Assembly: GCA_014898425.1 (NCBI GenBank)
Contig: RCSZ01000013.1
Coordinates: forward strand, 1,178,001-1,242,000
Length of the DNA stretch: 64,000 nucleotides
Origin: Botryotinia globosa
Lineage: Eukaryota; Ascomycota; Leotiomycetes; Helotiales; Sclerotiniaceae
Direction of reading: 5' to 3'
Shown: positions 1 through 10,817 of the stretch, piece by piece
Numbering within the stretch: the stretch's first letter is position 1
Layout: every line of letters begins with the position of its first letter
Made by a program: the position numbers and the translations under genes
Notes under the pieces: model-generated
What the model was told of the DNA's origin: nothing
What the model saw: only the letters and a program-made list of their open reading frames with translations
The model's database searches: none

Positions 1-1896
1 TCCCCTTTCTGTGGCAATCTCTCTTCCACTCCTCCATCCACTTCTTTACAAACGTAATCTCCTGGCTCTGTACTTTCTTAATCGTCTTCGGAGGAAGGCT
101 CTTAGTGGTCTCATTTGCTAAAAGTCCATTTTCATCCCAATGATGCACTGCCCCTTCAATCAAGATGAAGGGTTGCTCAATCGTAGAGGTCCTATTGTGC
201 GCCGTAGTATTGAAAGGAGAAGCGTGAGGAGTAGCCGGACGCCAAACATCTTGTTCGCCATCTATATATGCTAATCTTGGGTAAGTGAGATTGAATCCAC
301 CGTATTTGTTTATATTTTCGACAGCTGGGGGAGTTGTGATGTTGAAGGATTCAGCACAGATAATCGAAAGGTAGGGAAGATCAATTGTGCGGGAGAGGAG
401 AGGGAGTTGATTTGCGGGGACAGAAGCACCGTTTTGGAGGTATCCCCATTCGGTACAGTATTGGTAAGGCCAGAGACGCCAGTCTTGGGACGCATCGTCT
501 TGCGCGTAATAAGTAGAGTTATGGGTTGAGTAGCAAGAATCTTGGTTGGGAGAACAATCACCGTGATTGGCGGAAGTGTAATCTTGGGGGTTTGTTAGTG
601 TTTGCAGGTAATACTAGAAAATATTGGGTCGGATATTCTTACCAGTTAACCAACCAATCCAATTCAAATATGGAATTGTCAAGCGGTTGAGTTGAGAACC
701 ATAGCCACCTTTCGTAAGCAACTTCTGGACTTCCGTTGTAGAACTATTCAAACTTGGCCAAAGAAGCTTTTTACTAGTAACATTACCGCAATAGTAATCA
801 AAATATGGTGTTCCTTCAAGTGCTGGGTCCCAATTTTTGTTTTGCCATTCCCACATTCCGTACATGACTACCGACATGAAATCATTAGAATAGGTAACAT
901 TTGGAAGTCCCCAGACGGATTTAAGTTCTTGGACTAGAGCAGTGTCGTTTTCTTGTCCAATGACAATGTTATCCATAGAATTGGTGATGAGTTGGGTATT
1001 CTTGACACATCTTTGGTCGGCATATACCCGGATAGGCTCAAAGTAATCCCAGTAATCGTAGATAGCTTCAACGACACCACTGGAAGAGATTGTTCCTAAT
1101 CACATGTCAATCACATTATCCTTTTTATTTGAAACTTTGAGGAGGAATGAAAAGAACTTACCCCAGAAAGTATCAGGATATAACTTTCTCAAGAAAGCAT
1201 TGAAGGCACCCGCATAAGAACCTCCATACCCGATGTAAGCCACGTTTGGCGCAGTCAAATCGTGATCTTCCAATCCTGGAAAGACAATATTCCTGGCAAA
1301 ATAAACCTCATCCATCAATGCTTGTTCGGTAGTCAAGAATCTTAAATTCTCTGTTGAGAAATCCGGGGTTGGAATACTTTGACCATAATAACGATGTTCG
1401 AGCACAACACCAATACCATGTGTTGCAACAGCCAATTGATGTAATATACCTTTCCGTAAGAATGGCAATCGATCTGTAGCATCTGTTTCTCCTGACTGAA
1501 GAACAATGACTGGGCCACCAGGTTTGTAATAGGTGGCGTCGAACCAATAGCGGAGTGGGAAGGTTCCATTGCTGTGAGGTTCATAGCGAGATTCATTGTG
1601 GAAATAATCAATTGGGACGGTAAGATTGTAGGTTGGGTAGAGTAGGGAGGGATCAACGTCGTCGCGCTTGGCTAGTTCTAGTTCTCGACGGGAGATGGTG
1701 GTTCTCTAGTTGTGGGTAGGTATTAGTTTGAATGTATGTGCATGCGAGGGACTAGTTCTGGCGTGTGAAGTGTGAAATGGAGTAGAAGGGAACTTACGCT
1801 TAGTTTCCGATCAACACCATTTGGATATAATTGATGTGAGAATACACATTGAAAGAAGGCGAAAATCGCACAAACTGTATAGAATGTGGAAATCAT
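1..1896 (-). CDS. Secreted S28-family serine peptidase (prolyl peptidase type), 3' end outside window
   Basis: Exons read on the minus strand: 1896-1798, 1705-1162, 1095-643 and 582 to beyond base 1. All three introns have GT..AG ends; the last has a CTAAC branch point 12 nt before its acceptor. About 559 residues are visible, near full length for the family. The first 20 residues are a hydrophobic signal peptide (start MISTFYTV). The S28 nucleophile motif GYGGSYAG is in exon 2, and the acid DGEQDVWRP and histidine AVHHWDENG are near the C-terminus. Several N-x-S/T sites suggest a glycosylated secreted protein. Known S28 members (lysosomal Pro-X carboxypeptidase, Aspergillus acid prolyl endoprotease) cleave next to proline, often at acid pH. 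A role in extracellular protein digestion is inferred. No lesion was seen. The stop codon lies outside the window. Confidence 0.93.
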
Positions 1897-2294
1897 GGTT
1901 GTTGTAAATTGATTGATGTTGTCTTTGGTAGATTTGTGACTGTCAAGTCAAGTCAAGTCGAGGGTTTGTTTATGTAGAAAAGAAACCCAATAAGATCCTA
2001 ATAAGTTCCCTGATACGGTGAGAGCACCTTGATAGGCTTGGCTGTACATGATGTCAGTTTATTAGCCGTAGAGTTTGATTGAATTGGATTTTCTTTGAAA
2101 ATTTGGTAGTTGGAATGGATACGGCAAGTCATTCCAAGTATCCATCCATATCATACTTTCTTACTACTACCGTGGCAGTGAAATTTATGAACGGCGGGGG
2201 CGGGCGGTGATAAAGAGTGACCTCGAGACTGAGGTTAAACTAAACATCCAATACCTCCAGCTAGGTAAGAGAAATAAAATAGTCAATACATACT

Positions 2295-2337
2295 CGACCA
2301 CGACGACCACGACCACGATGACCACGACGACCACGAG
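2295..2337. repeat. Imperfect CGACCA-type microsatellite
   Basis: About seven degenerate copies of CGACCA/CGATGA in a row in the S28-HET intergenic region. It lies in no supported gene. Confidence 0.8.
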
Positions 2338-2903
2338 AAATCCAATGACTGACTTCTTCCAACTCAACCTTGAAAGTCAGGCATGTAATTTCAATCGATT
2401 CCCTCTCTCAAAATCCGTCTATTGCCAACATTCTCACAAATGGCGACATCATCTCTCTTTATATCATCCATATCTACCCTAACCCGAGCTACCCCATGTC
2501 CATCTACATCAGCTCTACGCAAATGGAAGTAAGACGTTCACAGATATTAGGTTCCAGATCAAGAAGGTGTCCACCATCGTATCACACAGTCACACTGGCG
2601 TGCAGATTCTTTTTGTCTCTGCACAAATGAAGTACGAAGTCGTACGAATTATGTGAACAAAACCTAATGAGTGTGTGGTACTTTCCTGTTATCGGCTCAA
2701 TCTATAAGTTTGCATCATCAAAGTGGAGATGATCTTATCGTGGAATGAATGATGATTGGATTGACATCGCATATCCATGGATTGGCATGGTATTGGTGGT
2801 GACTTTGGGACCTTCTTCTTTGAGAATGGGTTCCGAGATGGTTCCTGGGCTTATGGCTCGTGTAGATGTGCATTGAATATCTATGTACAGTATGTACAGA
2901 CAG

Positions 2904-2957
2904 ACGAGACAGACGAGACAGACGAGACAGACGAGACAGACGAGACAGACGAGACAG
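2904..2957. repeat. 9-bp minisatellite, six copies
   Basis: Six perfect tandem copies of ACGAGACAG. The 9-bp period keeps a reading frame open by chance, so the short frame across it is not treated as a gene. Confidence 0.9.
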
Positions 2958-3952
2958 ACTATAATATCAATCAGTGAGGAAAAGGTGGTGAATGGCTCGA
3001 ATGGGTGGATGGATAAATCAGAGGTTGGGATATGCTTTTGAGCTCCCCTTTGATGGACGGGAGTGGTTATGATTGGTGAGAATCTCTTACATCTGTCGAC
3101 TGGTCAACTCATGGTTCTTCTCTTGAATACTTCGCAACGGCAATATCAAAGAAGACGGTTAGGGAAACTTCTTATGAGCATTGATTCAATACTCATTCAT
3201 GGGTCTCATCATGCTACCAGGTAATTACTATCACCTCGAACCATTTCACTACATGTTTCACAACATCGACGCACAATTCGAAGCTTAAAGGGTTCTGGGG
3301 AATAAGAACAATACGAAGAATCTTCTGAGATGGATGAACTCCAACCTTGGTCCATGAACCGTTCGATAGAATTGCTTCTTCAGGCTGTCTGAATCATTGT
3401 TTTACTCATATATACCAGTATTGAGAATACTGTTTGAGACTCTAGTTTGGGGGAATTTTTACACTTTGCTAAATATACACGTGTATCGGTTGTGTATCCT
3501 TCCATGCATCTTGCTCTCAATCCCTGAGTAGCTTATCAGATTCATGGAATCTGTCAAAATACTCGGGTCTTGATTCGAATTGGCAATCAAAATCTCAGCG
3601 CTCTGCGGCATCGCTCAACACTATCGTCACCTTCTCGGATTTTCCCAGCTATTTGAAGTATTCGTCCTAGCAGGCAGTGTAAAGTCGTCGCACAAGAATT
3701 TGCCTATCATGATTTCTTATCTTCACGTGCGTCAGGATCCTCCCTGTCCAGTGTCAGCCCCCTTATTGAGTTTACCGTATTCCATCTTTTCATTCGAAAG
3801 CTCATTTCAGGACATGAGAGATTTGAGGAGAAACAGTCCCTGGTATCACGCTATTGGGTTGACTTCCTGTGCGGTTTCTATGTTGTCTTATCCCATGAGT
3901 CCAAAACAATTACGTAATTACAACGTGCGACTGTCAGGTCAGCTAAGTTGAA

Positions 3953-5710
3953 ATGCGTCTACTCAATGTCCACACGCGTCAAGTGAAAGACTTCACTGCC
4001 ACCAAAATCCCCAGGTATGCGATTTTATCTCATACTTGGGGTCGAGACGAAGTACTTTTCCAAGATCTCACCAATCCTGAACATAAAAAGAAGAATGGGT
4101 ACGCGAAAATCGAAGGTTGTTGCCGACAGGCAATCATTGACGGCTTTGACTTCGTTTGGATAGATACTTGCTGTATTGACAAGAGCAGCAGTGCCGAACT
4201 GTCCGAATCCATCAACTCTATGTATGCTTGGTATGAGAAGGCTGCTGTATGTTATATCTACCTGATAGATGTTCCGTCTGCCCAGGATCCATATGGATTT
4301 TATTCGGCGTTTCGAAAGAGTCGTTGGTTTACTCGAGGTTGGACATTACAAGAATTGCTTGCACCTAGCAAGATTGTCTTCTTTGACCAGGAATGGGATA
4401 TGATTTTCAATGATTCAGTAATGGCCGAACACGAAGACAGAAAGTCACGGAGGGCTGATCTTCCACGACAACGCATGGTTCTACTCGAAGAAATCACAGG
4501 CATTGGGACTAAGTACTTTGAAATTGAGTTTGGCGAAGCTAGCGCCCAAATTGCTAGTGGTTGTAAATTCTCGTGGGCTGCCATGCGAGAAACAACTCGA
4601 CCAGAAGACGCTGCCTATTGTCTACTAGGTCTCTTACAAGTCAACATGCCGTTGTTGTATGGAGAAGGAAGTAAAGCGTTTCAACGCCTGCAAGAGGAAG
4701 TCTTCAAAAAGAACCAAGATCTCAGTATCCTTGCTTGGGGATTTGATATGACTTGGCGAGAGACTTCCTTACGAACAAACATGGGTTTACGCTCTTATGG
4801 TATTTTGGCGCCGTCATCTTATTATTTCAAGAGGTTTCCTGTTTCTCTCTCGAAATTCACCAATCACTTGAAATTGGCTACTCATTCTATGATGACCAAT
4901 CTGGGGTTGAACATAAACTTGCCTCTGATGTGTATCAATTCTTCGCTAGGTATTTATCTTGCTTTTATCAGTGGGTGGGCAATTGCGAGGCTTGGGAACA
5001 AGCATGAAGCATTCGTCTTACCTTTACTAAAACGAGGAGATCAACTTTTCGAACGCCTTCCTGGAAGTCCGCCCGTCATCTCCGTCACTTTAATCAAAGG
5101 GTCAAATCGAAGAATCAAATGGAAATCAATATATCTCATTGAACCGAAAAGCTCACCCTTGACTTGGAAGCCCCGGAAAGTCAACTCGATCAATGACCTA
5201 GATTTCTTATTCTTTCATCCGAGTCAATACACCAATGAACACTCAGGCTTTCAATTATATCATAATCAGATGAGCAGATCCGGCTTTTCAGTAAGAAGTG
5301 TATTCCCGCCTGGGTTCAATGACTCAGCATCACATCTCACATGGGAATCGCTATCTAGGAAATTTGAAATAATTCTAGTGCTCTCTAGAAACAATGCAGA
5401 TTGCTGCGTCATTTACGTGAGGGGACGAACCACAAGTAGAGATCGTATCAGAATAAGTAAAATGTCGATTTCACGGTGTCAGCCCTCGCTTTCTGCATGG
5501 CAATGGCCTCATAACCTCGCGATGACGGTAGGATCAACGGATCTGAAGTGGGGATCTACCGTGAGCTTTGATTCTGATCCCGAAAGGAAAACCGAGTATG
5601 CTTCGCTGGAGTTGAACACTGGAGTGGCTAGTTGGCATGGAAATTTTGTTGGGATTGTTATTAATCATCATATTGAAGCGGATCGACAAAAGGTTGGAAT
5701 AACTCTTTGA
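3953..5710 (+). CDS. HET-domain (heterokaryon incompatibility) protein, 585 aa
   Basis: Single-exon frame from ATG at 3953 to TGA at 5708. The N-terminus carries the canonical HET blocks: YAILSHTWG near residue 23, then WIDTCCIDK with SSAELSESINSMYAWY near 65-90, and SRWFTRGWTLQELLAP near 120-135. HET domains are found in fungal allorecognition proteins that trigger programmed cell death after fusion of unlike strains. They are distantly TIR-like in fold (family knowledge). The C-terminal ~350 residues have no motif I recognise, as is usual for these proteins. No intron, frameshift or internal stop is seen, so the gene looks intact. HET families are large, so a specific incompatibility role cannot be assigned. 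Confidence 0.96.
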   Translation: MRLLNVHTRQVKDFTATKIPRYAILSHTWGRDEVLFQDLTNPEHKKKNGYAKIEGCCRQAIIDGFDFVWIDTCCIDKSSSAELSESINSMYAWYEKAAVCYIYLIDVPSAQDPYGFYSAFRKSRWFTRGWTLQELLAPSKIVFFDQEWDMIFNDSVMAEHEDRKSRRADLPRQRMVLLEEITGIGTKYFEIEFGEASAQIASGCKFSWAAMRETTRPEDAAYCLLGLLQVNMPLLYGEGSKAFQRLQEEVFKKNQDLSILAWGFDMTWRETSLRTNMGLRSYGILAPSSYYFKRFPVSLSKFTNHLKLATHSMMTNLGLNINLPLMCINSSLGIYLAFISGWAIARLGNKHEAFVLPLLKRGDQLFERLPGSPPVISVTLIKGSNRRIKWKSIYLIEPKSSPLTWKPRKVNSINDLDFLFFHPSQYTNEHSGFQLYHNQMSRSGFSVRSVFPPGFNDSASHLTWESLSRKFEIILVLSRNNADCCVIYVRGRTTSRDRIRISKMSISRCQPSLSAWQWPHNLAMTVGSTDLKWGSTVSFDSDPERKTEYASLELNTGVASWHGNFVGIVINHHIEADRQKVGITL

Positions 5711-6316
5711 TCGTGCTGGTCTGCATGTGTTTAATTATGTAAATAGAATAGCAAGTATTTGTTTATTGCTACTGGCGTGAGGGTTTCTTTGCATTATTCA
5801 TAAGGAGATGAGTTGGCATACTGGCGCAGGGCGAGGATTAGTGTGAAATGTCCATGCGTATATTCTATCTTCTCGATTTGCTCAAATGGCAGTATTTTCA
5901 AATGAGTATCATGACACTTTTTCTCCCTCATACTCATACTCATCTGATCTTATATACTACAAACATGGAAATGGAAATGGAAATCGAAATCGAAAAGACC
6001 CTACCAACCTACCATGCAGAAAATAAGAATCGTAACCATTGAGAGGAGAATTGCATAGAGAGAATTCCCCAAACTGACAATCTATTTAAACACTGAATTG
6101 GAGCGATGATCTGGTGGATGTCTATTTGCTCTAAAACTTGCTGCTTATTGATATTCGATTATATATACTTATATTACTTACTTATCTATCTACCTAAATA
6201 CCTATCTATTTAACAAAATTCACTGCGCACTCCTAAGTATAAGTAAATCCCAGTAAGGTAAGAATCTTCTGTCTGATATAGTATGTAGTATGTAATGTAT
6301 TATATAGTGTATACCT

Positions 6317-6400
6317 AGCATGTGATATGTAGCATGTGATATGTAGCATGTGATATGTAGCATGTGATATGTAGCATGTGATATGTAGCATGTGATATAT
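6317..6400. repeat. 14-bp minisatellite, six copies
   Basis: Tandem copies of AGCATGTGATATGT, the last one imperfect. Intergenic. Confidence 0.9.
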
Positions 6401-6430
6401 ACTATATAGGAAGGTAGGGATCAAGCCTGC

Positions 6431-6454
6431 ACGCCAAACCAGAGATGTGCAACA
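6431..6454 (+). repeat. Stray copy of the 33-kb array motif
   Basis: Reads ACGCCAAACC followed by AGAGATGTGCAACA. It matches both conserved halves of the array motif at 33.0-34.8 kb, although it lies 26 kb away. The flanks show no obvious similarity to the array. Confidence 0.6.
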
Positions 6455-6730
6455 GAAAGATTGCGGTAGGGGAGGGGCTGAGTGGATGTGTTGGATAGTT
6501 TATTTTGGTTTGGTTTGTTTGGTTTGTTTGGTTTGGTTTGGCGCAGGTGGAGAGGTAGTTTGGGGTGAACCTGGAGGAATACTAGTGAGGAATAATGTGA
6601 GGTGATGTGATGTGATGTGATGGATTACTGGGGGGGGAGATGGTGCGGGGTGGATTGGGATTGAGATTGGGGGGCAGGGGGTAGTTTATCTAGGATGCTA
6701 TGTCTAGGTTTCTTTTGGGTGTAGTGGCGA

Positions 6731-6840
6731 GGAGAAGAGAGGAGAAGAGAGGAGAAGAGAGGAGAAGAGAGGAGAAGAGAGGAGAAGAGAGGAGAAGAGA
6801 GGAGAAGAGAGGAGAAGAGAGGAGAAGAGAGGAGAAGAGA
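6731..6840. repeat. 10-bp purine minisatellite, eleven copies
   Basis: Eleven perfect tandem copies of GGAGAAGAGA. This is a strictly purine strand. It is the longest homogeneous repeat in the window and is likely length-polymorphic between strains. Confidence 0.95.
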
Positions 6841-7168
6841 GGAGAGGTGGGTGTAAGGGTGTAGGGGTGTGGGTTTGGTGATAGAGGGGGAAGAATTGAG
6901 GATTTGAGATCGGGTGGGATTGGGGTTGGGGGGTTTGTTTGGGGGAATGGGGAGAGTAAGGTTTGGGTTGTGGAATGCTCGTTGAAAGAGTATTGAAAGT
7001 CTATGTAAATGTTGTTTTTAAGACAATCTGAGTGTATCCGAGAATAGTGATTTTATAGATATGTAAGCAAGCAACAAAGCCAACGATTGATAACTCTTAG
7101 AATCCCTAAACATTTCTATCCTCTGCTATCCGACGACTTAGCCCTTCTCTGCTATTCTACCCACCTAT

Positions 7169-7808
7169 CTATGACTTTCCCTGGTAATTATAGACCAATT
7201 TAATCTTCAACACCTCCTTTCCCTTCTTAATCACCGCTCTTCGGGTATAATATCTCTTTCCATCAACAATCGAAAATCCCCAGATTTGATCTGCCGTCCA
7301 TCCCTTCTCCTCATTCGCAGCATAACTCTGCACATGTCTTTGGCCTTCCGGTCCACTGTTTTCCTCGTCACCCTCCAACCATCCTTCTCTCAAAAACGCA
7401 TCATCATCAAATTCCGCCGCTTGCTCCAAAGTACAAAAACGAGATTGCCCGACGATTTTCCCAAACAAATGATCTTCGTGAGTGCCGACTGACCAATCGA
7501 GGATTCGATTTTCCGAGGTACCTTTGATACCACCGGTCGCTGTTTGATCAATGTCGACGTGTGTAACTTGGTTCTCGTCGATGTATTGTTTGACGTGGAG
7601 AGTTACAGTGGCGACGGAGATGGCTTTGCGTGCGAGCCAGCCTACACCTTGGAGGGCGAGGACAGCGTCGGTATCGCCGGAGAGGGTTTTGTTCTACGAG
7701 GTGTTAGAATATGGGGGTGAGATGGTATGGATAAGGGAGAGGAGAGTTTCTTACCATAACCCAGTTTCCACTTAGATCCTTCAGCGTAACTTCGGGCCCA
7801 GCTGCCAT
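7169..7808 (-). CDS. Uncharacterised fungal protein, possible calycin/lipocalin-like fold, 192 aa
   Basis: Two exons on the minus strand: 7808-7755 and 7693-7169, with intron GTAAG..TAG in phase 0. The ATG giving MAAGPEVTLKDLSGNWVM was chosen over an upstream extension because the conserved-looking domain starts there. The open frame continues as NKTLSGDTDAVLALQG and ends KIKLVYNYQGKS. The DLSGNW opening, alternating hydrophobic pattern and single compact domain of about 190 residues resemble small calycin/lipocalin-type beta-barrel proteins. That is an impression of fold, not a recognised family. There is no signal peptide or membrane segment, so it is probably cytosolic. The gene model is well supported; the function is unknown. 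Confidence 0.85.
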
Positions 7809-8277
7809 TGTGTGGTTTGTATGGAGAGTTTGGTGTAAGTTGTCGAAGTGTTTCTCAGTTGGAAGCTCTAGGTATTGAGCGGGGTAAGTGGCTATGAGGT
7901 GATGCAGAAGTTCCGTATTGTACCCAGGTAATAAGTAGTTTTGGCGATATGCAGGTTGAACAGATGAGGAAATGTAATACACAAGTAGGGAAAAGAACAA
8001 TGTTTGAGGAAAGAACAAACGATCAAAAGGAAATCAACTTTGATACTTATATCTTTAAACACCTACGGTCCCTTGACGCCATGACTTGTACCTCCAACAA
8101 GTGTACGTCTCAAAATGTCAATGTCACAAGCATTGGCACCTGTTTACGTTTTTGATATGAGATGCGACGTCCTATCACCGCGGTACGTGCGGACTAATAT
8201 GACATAAATCGTGGAGGAATCAGCTCACATGTGTTTTGGGGGCTCGTTCTATCTTCTTGAGAACCGTGCGATGCGAA
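7809..8277. other. Intergenic upstream of the lipocalin-like gene
   Basis: Promoter and 5' leader region of the minus-strand gene, running into transposon-derived sequence. No separate gene is supported. Confidence 0.5.
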
Positions 8278-8318
8278 TAGTACAGAAAAACTTGGCTGTA
8301 CCGGACTGGGATGTGAGA

Positions 8319-8450
8319 CGGGGAGAAGGGATTCCGATGAGTGAGAAATCCAGATTGATGGTAGAGTTGTTTGGATAAGATGAATGTAGGAGATAAGATA
8401 GAGAGAAGGGAGAAGGGATTCTGATGAGGGAGAAATCCAGATTGATGGTG
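8319..8450. repeat. Direct duplication near the left end of the element
   Basis: GAGAAGGGATTC, then GAGAAATCCAGATTGATGG, occurs twice with a spacing of about 86 bp (near 8319 and 8405). Only a few substitutions separate the copies. Confidence 0.7.
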
Positions 8451-8928
8451 GAGTAGGTTACCTAGGTAATAATGGTTGCTCCGAAATAGGAACGATCTAG
8501 AGTTATGAGTAATAGAAGTTATATAAAGAGTTAATATATATATATATATTCAATACGAGGTTTTAAAAAATCAATAAAAAGTCTTATGATATGTCTACAT
8601 TTATATTAGCATTAATCATCACCTTGTATCTATTCTAATAATAATAATAATCAGATATTAATATATTCCTAGAAATAAATAATAAGACTTTTTATTAAAA
8701 GATTTTCTAGAGATTTTTATAAATAGAAAAAAGAATAAAAGAGATAAATAATAAGATATATATAACAATCCAATAGTAATATTACATTATATTAAATATA
8801 ATATATTATAAATATTACTCTTAGATTTAGAAAAAACAGCTATATATTATAAAACATTTAAGATTTGATAGAAAATCTAATTATCTTTATAGTTCTCCTT
8901 GTTATCCTTATCATAATACTCATTTCTA

Positions 8929-9335
8929 TTTGACTCAAAGGAGGAAAGAGATTCTTTAGGGGACTGGATTCTATGCCTTTTGTACACTGTGCAGTTCGTG
9001 CGAGAAATAGAGATACTTGGCGTTTTGCCAGCGCTTGACTCGAAAGAGGAAAGAGATTCTTTAGGGGACTGGATTCTATGCCTTTTATACATTGTGCAAT
9101 CCATGCGAGAAATAGAGTTACTTAGTGTTTTGTCAATACTTGATTCGAAGAAGGAAAGAGATTCTTTAGGGGACTGGATTCTATGTCTTTTGTACAGTTC
9201 GTGCGAGAAATAGAGATACTTGGCGGCTTGTGAAAGAGGAAAGAGATTCTTTAGGGGACTGCATTCTATGCCTTTTGTATGTTGTGCAGTCCGTGCGAGA
9301 AATAGAGTTACTTAGCGTTTTGCCAGCGATTTGAC
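8929..9335. repeat. Four-copy ~105-bp tandem repeat inside AT-rich DNA
   Basis: The block AGAGATTCTTTAGGGGACTG recurs in copies beginning near 8941, 9046, 9150 and 9236 (spacings 105, 104 and 86; the third copy is shortened). Each copy also carries TTCTATGCCTTTTGTAC and GTGCGAGAAATAGAG. The repeat has normal base composition, while flanking DNA is strongly AT-rich. A 105-bp period is 35 codons, so reading frames stay open on both strands across two copies. No protein family is recognised. Confidence 0.85.
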
Positions 9336-10005
9336 GAGGAATGCGACTCATTAAGCCTATTATTATATAAAATACACTAAATACAAAAACTGAAGGAGCT
9401 AGAACTGGAGATATAAACATTAGAAATATAGGAATTGAAAATATAGCTACTAAAGATTTGAAGATTGAGGATATCAAAAGTAATATATCTATAATAATTA
9501 TACAAAAAGAATTCATAAAAATTATAAATTTATTTTTGAAATTTAAATCGGCTGAAAAAATTAAGCTTTATAATAAAACCTAATATAATAATATTTAGAA
9601 AAAGTAAAGTATTCTATAAACCCGATATATTAATTAAACAAATCTAAAATCTAAACGAAAAGAAATCAATTATAAATTAATAAAAATCTATACAACGTTT
9701 TATCTATTAAATTATTAAATCAATTTACTCAATTTATTATTAAAAGATTCAACTTTTCTATTAATTAAGATTTATAAATATTCTTTTACTTAGTCTTTGT
9801 TGAATTGACTTATTAAGGAATTATATTAGATTCAACTGTATTTCTATCTGCCCCCTTCGTAGAAGGGGACATTGCTAAGCTATCGGAGTGCGTATGTGGG
9901 GTAGAACGCGACACGTTCTCAGTCACGTGTTCCAACAGTCTTTTTTATACAAAAACGTCTTTATACTTTTTATATATTATACTTTTTATTGAATTATAAT
10001 TATAT

Positions 10006-10258
10006 TGTTAGAGTAGATAATATAAAATATAAAAAGGAGAAGTTTTATCAAAATTACAAAATTATAAAACCTAATAAAATATATGATAATTAAATTCTAC
10101 GCATGCGATAATAATAGATCTTCGAATTTATTTTATATTAAAAGCAATTTATATATATATATATAAATTATACAACTTTTATAGTTTAAAAGAATCAATA
10201 AAAAATCTTTGTATTATATTATATCCAAGTTGATTCATTGCTATTATCTACTCTAACA
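10006..10258. mobile_element. MITE-like element with 17-bp terminal inverted repeats
   Basis: A 253-bp AT-rich unit bounded by perfect inverted copies of TGTTAGAGTAGATAATA (10006-10022 and 10242-10258). There is no coding capacity. No clear target duplication was seen. It lies just upstream of the ILV3 promoter. Confidence 0.75.
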
Positions 10259-10817
10259 GTATACTGATTACATACAACTCCACTAAAAGTAAGTTGGAAA
10301 AGCTTAAGGGACTGATTTATATTCTTGTTGTCATCCCTCTCACCTTCTTCCTGGGTGAGAATTATTCAAGTGAGATTCAGAGAGAAAAGAGGCTGGTTAT
10401 GAGTTGAAGACTTCAAGCGCTGCTATTGCAAAACATATGCAAACCTCCCTGGCCTGGCCTGGCCTGACACCCAATTATTGAGGGGTACGTACCCAGGGGG
10501 TGAATTTATCAAATTAAAGCTGCGATTTATAAAATCTTCAACCAATCAACATGAGTTTAATCAGCAACACTGAGCAAACCTTGCTGGAGTTTGCGTATTC
10601 TTCGGGCTCCGATATCGATAATTTCTTGCTCATACTTCATTCAAGTGGGTAGTATTTGAGGATTTGGAATGTGTCAATTACTTTCATCCTTCATTCATCT
10701 TTGCTTGTAAGAGAATTACAGGAGAACTCTCGCACTTGTTCTTCAATCCTGAAATTTTAAAGCATCCACAAAGACAAAAGTTGAAGTAATTAACTTTACT
10801 TACAACATCCCTCAAAT
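10259..10817. promoter_or_regulatory. Presumed ILV3 promoter and 5' leader
   Basis: About 560 bp of normal-composition DNA between the MITE at 10258 and the ILV3 start. It contains a short CCTGG/CCTGGC repeat near 10448. The exact transcription start and Gcn4/Leu3-type sites could not be assigned. Confidence 0.4.

Larger units (their letters stand above)
1897..3952. other. Intergenic region between divergent S28 peptidase and HET gene
   Basis: About 2 kb that must hold the promoters of both divergently transcribed genes. It contains two short tandem repeats (listed separately). An open frame at 3580-3951 looks fortuitous. No further gene is supported. Confidence 0.6.
5711..7168. other. Intergenic, G-rich minisatellite region
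   Basis: About 1.4 kb between the HET gene and the convergent gene at 7169-7808. It holds two tandem repeats, short TGGTTTGGTTTG runs around 6505-6540 and a stray copy of the 33-kb motif at 6431. No gene is supported. Confidence 0.6.
8278..9937 (-). mobile_element. Degenerate AT-rich transposable element, copy 1
   Basis: Both ends match, in reverse orientation, the ends of the element at 50517-51070. The right end reads (minus strand) TGTTGGAACACGTGACT and runs through AGCTTAGCAATGTCCCC, then GAAGGGGG. The left end reads CCCAGTCCGGTACAGCC, then AAGTTTTTCTGTAC. The interior is very AT-rich with small GC islands, typical of RIP-mutated repeats. It also contains a four-copy ~105-bp tandem repeat and an 86-bp-spaced duplication. 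No coding capacity or clean target duplication was found, so the class (LTR or other) is not certain. Confidence 0.6.

Noticed and set aside
2777..2977. Small protein with a TDE repeat
   Set aside because: The repeat is a perfect 9-bp minisatellite, which keeps frames open by itself. Nothing else supports a gene.
3580..3951. 123-codon frame just before the HET gene
   Set aside because: No recognisable content, no ATG at its beginning, and it ends exactly before the HET start. It is likely leader sequence.
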